The notes under the pieces were generated by a model that did not search any database, was not told where the DNA came from, and saw only the letters and a program-made list of their open reading frames with translations. Positions 60,292 through 64,000 of a DNA stretch of 64,000 bases are shown here, in pieces. The position numbers and the translations under genes were made by a program. How positions within the stretch are numbered: position 1 is the first letter of the stretch; every line of letters starts with the position of its first letter. The stretch comes from Litorimonas sp. (GTDB lineage Bacteria > Pseudomonadota > Alphaproteobacteria > Caulobacterales > Maricaulaceae). The stretch lies in contig JAPYSU010000006.1 of NCBI GenBank assembly GCA_029936425.1, forward strand, positions 62,001-126,000. Reading direction: 5' to 3'.

Positions 60292-62145
60292 ATGATGAAG
60301 TATTTTCTCGGGACAGCGCTTATAATAACTCTAGGGAGCATTAGCCCCCTGGTTCAGGCGCAAAATCAGACAATTGATGTGGCGCCTGGCTTTTGTACCA
60401 ATGGCCAAATCGTTGTGGTGGACGGTCAAACCGAATGCCGCATCGAAGACAGTCTAGATGCGCTTATCCATGATTTCGAAGAAGCCCAATTAAAACGTGA
60501 CCCCGTCACAGCCGGTGAATTGGGCGACGCCGATGCGTTAAGACGCCTCCCGGATGTGTCTCTCGCCGCAGAGAAACAGAGCCAGATAGAAAATAAGGAA
60601 TTCCTCTCCCGCCATGTTCAGCTCTCTACGCGGCCCATGAGCGAAGAGGAACGGCTGAACTACGATCTCCTTGGCTTTGCATTAAAACAGAAACAACGTC
60701 TGGCCCCATTTGATGAAGCCCGGCTTCCCTTCACCAATGACAGCGGATTTTTTAACAATATTCTCTATCTCGCCCGTCAAACCCGGTTTGAAAAAGTTTC
60801 TGATTATGAGGCCTATGCCTCCAGGCTGACCGAACTCCCCAGATATTTCCTGCAGCACAAAAACAATATGCGGCGCGGAATGGAAAGTGGTTTTACCGCG
60901 GCCGCAGAGATTATGCCGGGCATCCTGGAAACCGTGGAAAATCTGGCCAGCCAGCCAGCGACTGAGCATCCGCTCTATGAACCCTTCACCCGTTATCCGG
61001 AAAGCATTTCGGCCGAAGATCAAGCGAGACTCAAGGAACTTGGGGAAGCCGCAATAAAGAGCTCCGTCCTCCCGGCCTATAAAAACCTCGCGGAATTTCT
61101 GGCCGAAGGTTATATTCCCGAAGCCCGCCAGACCTCCGGCATTGGCGATAGCGAAGAAGCCCGAAATTATTACCGCGCGCTCGTGCGTTATTTCACGACT
61201 CTGGATATGACACCCGACGAAATCCACCAGAAGGGATTGGCCGAAGTCGCCCGAATTCGCTCTAAAATGGATAAGATCATTGAGGAAGTCGGCTTTGAGG
61301 GAGATTTCTCAGACTTTATCGCAGAGCTCCGGTCCAATCCGAAATTCTACGCCAAATCCGAACGCGAACTACTCATGACGGCGTCTTATATCGCCAAGAA
61401 ACTGGACGGGAAAATGCCTGAATATTTCGGCACACTCCCCCGCCTCTCCTATGGGGTGATGCCGGTGCCAAAGGAAATTGCGCCGACCTATACAACAGGC
61501 CGCTATTGGGGCGGCAGTCCCGAGCAGGGCCGCGCCGGCAATTATGTAGTCAATACTTACAACCTCAAACAGCGCCCTCTTTATAACCTTCCGGCGCTGA
61601 CGGCGCATGAAGCGGTTCCCGGACACCACCATCAAATCGCCTTGGCGCAAGAAAACGAAAATGTGCCGCGTTTCCGTCAGTCGCTGTATCCAAATGCATT
61701 CGGCGAAGGCTGGGGACTTTATGCCGAGAAACTGGCCGGAGAAATGGGCATTTACGAAACGCCCTATGAACGCTTCGGACAGCTCACCTATGAAATGTGG
61801 CGCGCCTGCCGTCTGGTTGTTGATACCGGATTGCACTGGAAAGGCTGGAGCCGCGAACAGGCGGAAAGCTGTTTCCTTGAGAACTCTGCGCTCGCCGCGC
61901 ATAACGTAAAAACCGAAGTGGATCGCTATATCAGCTGGCCGGGGCAGGCTTTGGCCTATAAGATTGGCGAGCTGAAAATCCTCGAATTGCGCCAACGAGC
62001 CAAAGAGGCTCTGGGGACTGATTTTGACATTCGCCGTTTCCATGACGCGGTGCTGGAAGACGGCGGCGTACCGCTGAATTTGCTCGAGAAAAAAATAGAC
62101 CGTTGGATCGGACAGGAAATTCAGCGGATAGAGGCGAAGAGGTAG
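60292..62145 (+). CDS. exported DUF885 family metallopeptidase-like protein
   Basis: 617 residues with a signal peptide ending PLVQAQ (about 25). DUF885 domain (about 45-610) with the zincin-like HEAVPGHHHQIALAQ near residue 440, YPNAFGEGWGLYAEKL, YEMWRACRLVVDTGLHWKGW and YPxSxSxxxAYKIGEL-like end (SWPGQALAYKIGELKIL). Related proteins act as carboxypeptidase- or Xaa-specific periplasmic peptidases, but substrate here is unknown. GTAGGA precedes the ATG. Convergent with nnrD, 2 bases apart. Confidence 0.85.
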   Translation: MMKYFLGTALIITLGSISPLVQAQNQTIDVAPGFCTNGQIVVVDGQTECRIEDSLDALIHDFEEAQLKRDPVTAGELGDADALRRLPDVSLAAEKQSQIENKEFLSRHVQLSTRPMSEEERLNYDLLGFALKQKQRLAPFDEARLPFTNDSGFFNNILYLARQTRFEKVSDYEAYASRLTELPRYFLQHKNNMRRGMESGFTAAAEIMPGILETVENLASQPATEHPLYEPFTRYPESISAEDQARLKELGEAAIKSSVLPAYKNLAEFLAEGYIPEARQTSGIGDSEEARNYYRALVRYFTTLDMTPDEIHQKGLAEVARIRSKMDKIIEEVGFEGDFSDFIAELRSNPKFYAKSERELLMTASYIAKKLDGKMPEYFGTLPRLSYGVMPVPKEIAPTYTTGRYWGGSPEQGRAGNYVVNTYNLKQRPLYNLPALTAHEAVPGHHHQIALAQENENVPRFRQSLYPNAFGEGWGLYAEKLAGEMGIYETPYERFGQLTYEMWRACRLVVDTGLHWKGWSREQAESCFLENSALAAHNVKTEVDRYISWPGQALAYKIGELKILELRQRAKEALGTDFDIRRFHDAVLEDGGVPLNLLEKKIDRWIGQEIQRIEAKR

Positions 62146-62147
62146 GC

Positions 62148-62924
62148 TTACTTTGCCAAGCAACTCTCAAGGGTGTGAGCAATATTCGCCACCAGATCAC
62201 TCGCTGTAAAACTGTGCTCTGCGCCTTTGCCCGCTTCGCTGTGAATCCAGACAGCGGCGCAGGCGGCTTCAAATCCCGGCATGCCTTGAGCCACGAGGCC
62301 TGCAACCAATCCAGCAAGGACGTCGCCTGTTCCGCCCCTCGCCAGGGCCGGGTTAGGATGGTCATGCTCAACGCTTCGCCCGTCCGGATGAGCGATAATT
62401 GTCTTGGCATTTTTTGCGATGAGAATTGTGTTTGATTTTTCAGCCGCCTCCAATACGTCTGCAGTTTTTTTAGAGTCCAGCTCCGGAAACATCTTTTTAA
62501 ATTCTCCGCCATGCGGCGTCAGAATGGCTTCTCCCTTAAGCGGAAATTTATCCGGCATTGGCAAAGCGGAAGAATCCAGAATGCGCGGCGCATCTTCCAT
62601 CTCGTCCATCGCTTCATGATGAGAAATGGCAATGCCCCCCGGCCCGGCCAGCCACGCCGTAATCTTGGTTTCTTCAATATCCAGTTTATTTGTGACCATG
62701 ATATCCGCAGGTAAAGTCATGCGGTAGATATCGTCCCTCACCTCCGCGATGACGCGCACGAGGCCCGCCCCGGATCGGAGCGCCGCTTCCGCCGCCAGCC
62801 GGGTCGCCCCGGTCAGCTCCGGCGCGGCAATAATTCCGCAAAAGCCCCGGTCATATTTATGAGACTCCATCGAAGGATGTGGCAGGCTATCTTTCCAAAG
62901 CTCGGGCGAATTAGATTGGGTCAT
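62148..62924 (-). CDS. nnrD: ADP/ATP-dependent NAD(P)H-hydrate dehydratase
   Basis: 258-residue ribokinase-fold enzyme that repairs hydrated NAD(P)H. YjeF_C/CARKD motifs: RGFCGIIAAPELTGATRLAA, LTPHGGEFKKMFP, and NPALARGGTGDVLAGLVAGL with the catalytic Asp. The N-terminal epimerase half (NnrE/YjeF_N), often fused in bacteria, is absent. The ATG is preceded by no strong site (a run of TTTCTTTCATGA-type sequence). Confidence 0.88.
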   Translation of the reverse strand: MTQSNSPELWKDSLPHPSMESHKYDRGFCGIIAAPELTGATRLAAEAALRSGAGLVRVIAEVRDDIYRMTLPADIMVTNKLDIEETKITAWLAGPGGIAISHHEAMDEMEDAPRILDSSALPMPDKFPLKGEAILTPHGGEFKKMFPELDSKKTADVLEAAEKSNTILIAKNAKTIIAHPDGRSVEHDHPNPALARGGTGDVLAGLVAGLVAQGMPGFEAACAAVWIHSEAGKGAEHSFTASDLVANIAHTLESCLAK

Positions 62925-63035
62925 GAAAGAGAAACGTCAGGGTTTAGGGGAAGGTTCCTGTTAGAACCGAGAGTGTGAATAAAGCGGTTTGGCTGTCTTT
63001 ATTGCACCTTACTCCATATAAGGCGCTAGGTTTAT

Positions 63036-64000
63036 TTAGCTTGAAGACTTGCTCCAGGGCGCCACCGCTTCCGCATGAACGCCCCATTTTGTCAAACCTT
63101 CCGGCCACTCCATTCCGGTTATCAAAGTTTCGGTTATAACGCTCATGGCCGGCGCGGTTTGCAGCCCGTAACCGCCCTGCCCCGCCAGCCAGAAAAACCC
63201 GTCCGCGTCGGGCGCAAAACCCGCAACTGGGACACGGTTCTTTGTAAATGTTCGCAGACCTGCCCAACTCTGGTCAATCCGGCGTATAGGGATATTTGTG
63301 TAGTCCTCGACTTTGGAGGCGGCCAAGGCAATATCATATTCCTCCGGCTGCGCATCTGTAGGTGCCGTTGGAACCTCATCCACGGGGCATGCAAGGAGCC
63401 GCCCGGATTCAGGGAGCATATAAAAGTCATCAACGACTGTTTTGGTGAAGGGCCAATTTCGCACGTCATGACCAGAGGGAGGATCAAAGCAAATCATGGT
63501 CCTTCGCAAGGGGTGAAGTCCAAGCGGCTTAACATCTGCGAGGCGGGCTATTTCATCACACCACGCTCCAGCAGCATTCACAATAATAGGGGCGGCGTAA
63601 CGCACGCCGGATTGGGTCGTCACGACCCAATCGCTTCCTTCTCGGGAAATTTCGACGACACGAGAGTTAGTTCTGCACGCTCCGCCATGCTCTTTGATTT
63701 GCGCGCGATATCCTTGCTGCATTGCTTCGCTGTCCAAGCGTCTTGCTGTATGATCTAAAACACCCGCAACGATATTGTCGCCGCCGCATTTCAAGACAGG
63801 AACAAGGGTTTTTATCTCGCTTTCACCGACATGTTCAATCGTCTCGGAAAACCGGCGCATATTCTGCTCAAGCGCAGACAAGGCGCCCAGCATGTCGGGG
63901 GAAGCGATAAACAAGGCCGGAGATTGGCAGGACAAGTCAGCACCTATGTGATTTTTCGTTTCTAAATAGGGGCGGCTAAAGGCTGTCATGCCGCGGACGA
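63036..64000 (-). CDS. FAD-dependent oxidoreductase (DAO/DadA family), N-terminus beyond window
   Basis: About 321 residues of a D-amino-acid-oxidase-type flavoprotein; the reading frame continues past 64000 and the GxGxxG FAD motif lies outside. The visible part starts in the RGMTAFSRPYLE region that follows the FAD loop. It includes the IVNAAGAWCDEIARLADVKP motif, RRTMICFDPP, and the C-terminal FAD-contact FWLAGQGGYGLQTAPAMSV. Substrate could be a D-amino acid, glycine or sarcosine. No neighbours help to decide. Confidence 0.85.
   Translation of the reverse strand, partial: VRGMTAFSRPYLETKNHIGADLSCQSPALFIASPDMLGALSALEQNMRRFSETIEHVGESEIKTLVPVLKCGGDNIVAGVLDHTARRLDSEAMQQGYRAQIKEHGGACRTNSRVVEISREGSDWVVTTQSGVRYAAPIIVNAAGAWCDEIARLADVKPLGLHPLRRTMICFDPPSGHDVRNWPFTKTVVDDFYMLPESGRLLACPVDEVPTAPTDAQPEEYDIALAASKVEDYTNIPIRRIDQSWAGLRTFTKNRVPVAGFAPDADGFFWLAGQGGYGLQTAPAMSVITETLITGMEWPEGLTKWGVHAEAVAPWSKSSS

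Noticed and set aside
61369..62163. 264-codon minus-strand ORF inside the DUF885 gene
   Set aside because: Antisense to an intact DUF885 protein; no recognisable domain.

Overview
The window looks like the chromosome of a dimorphic, Caulobacter-like alphaproteobacterium (Caulobacterales/Maricaulales; a Hyphomonadaceae-type marine member would fit). The signs are a ChpT-type phosphotransferase (CckA-CtrA pathway), a full cpa/Tad pilus locus with Flp pilins, the ubiB ... coaBC ... dut neighbourhood, a CycM-like anchored cytochrome c, and an alphaproteobacterial SRP RNA. Base composition is roughly balanced. No rRNA, tRNA, CRISPR array, prophage or insertion sequence was seen. This assignment is inference from gene content.

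Layout. 1-5644 (minus): tripartite RND efflux operon (outer membrane factor, adaptor, permease cut by the window edge). 5881-8754 (plus): phoR-phoU-phoB with a PHO box before phoU and no pst genes. 8810-11665: aromatic/aspartate aminotransferase and an AGCS alanine/glycine:Na+ symporter. 11777-14945: chpT followed by an unrecognised CheA/HATPase-like protein, a CheY-like receiver and a divergent CheR-like methyltransferase. 15065-19092: pheS and pheT, split by a DUF559 nuclease gene embedded in three palindromic repeats. 19255-26676: SDR, rmuC, a small protein, recR, a membrane EEP phosphatase/nuclease, a Tat-lipoprotein GH10 xylanase, ybaB and dnaX. The usual dnaX-ybaB-recR operon is broken up here. 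26787-35331: antiporter, SRP RNA (ffs), beta-barrel protein, nudC, YHS protein, pheA, cytochrome c, and an aminopeptidase-MarR-NlpC/P60 operon. 35511-48759: the Tad/Cpa type IVc pilus locus (tadD-like, tadC, tadB, cpaF, cpaE, cpaD, cpaC, cpaB, cpaA, two flp pilins, a stand-alone secretin N-domain protein, two TadE/F-like pseudopilins). 48768-58076: phosphatase, nrdB, ubiB, an AT-rich orphan, a MITE-like inverted repeat, a DEAD-box helicase, coaBC, a secreted protein and dut. 58089-64000: a secreted protein built of exact 23-residue repeats, VanZ-like, phhB, a DUF885 peptidase, nnrD and an edge-cut FAD oxidoreductase.

Most of the window is housekeeping. The parts most worth a second look are the repeat/DUF559 cassette inside pheST, the chemotaxis-like module behind chpT, the eight-repeat secreted protein at 58089-59195, the homopolymer lesion at the start of the EEP gene, the MITE-like element after ubiB, and the structured or palindromic non-coding DNA before pheS and between the pilin and pseudopilin transcription units.
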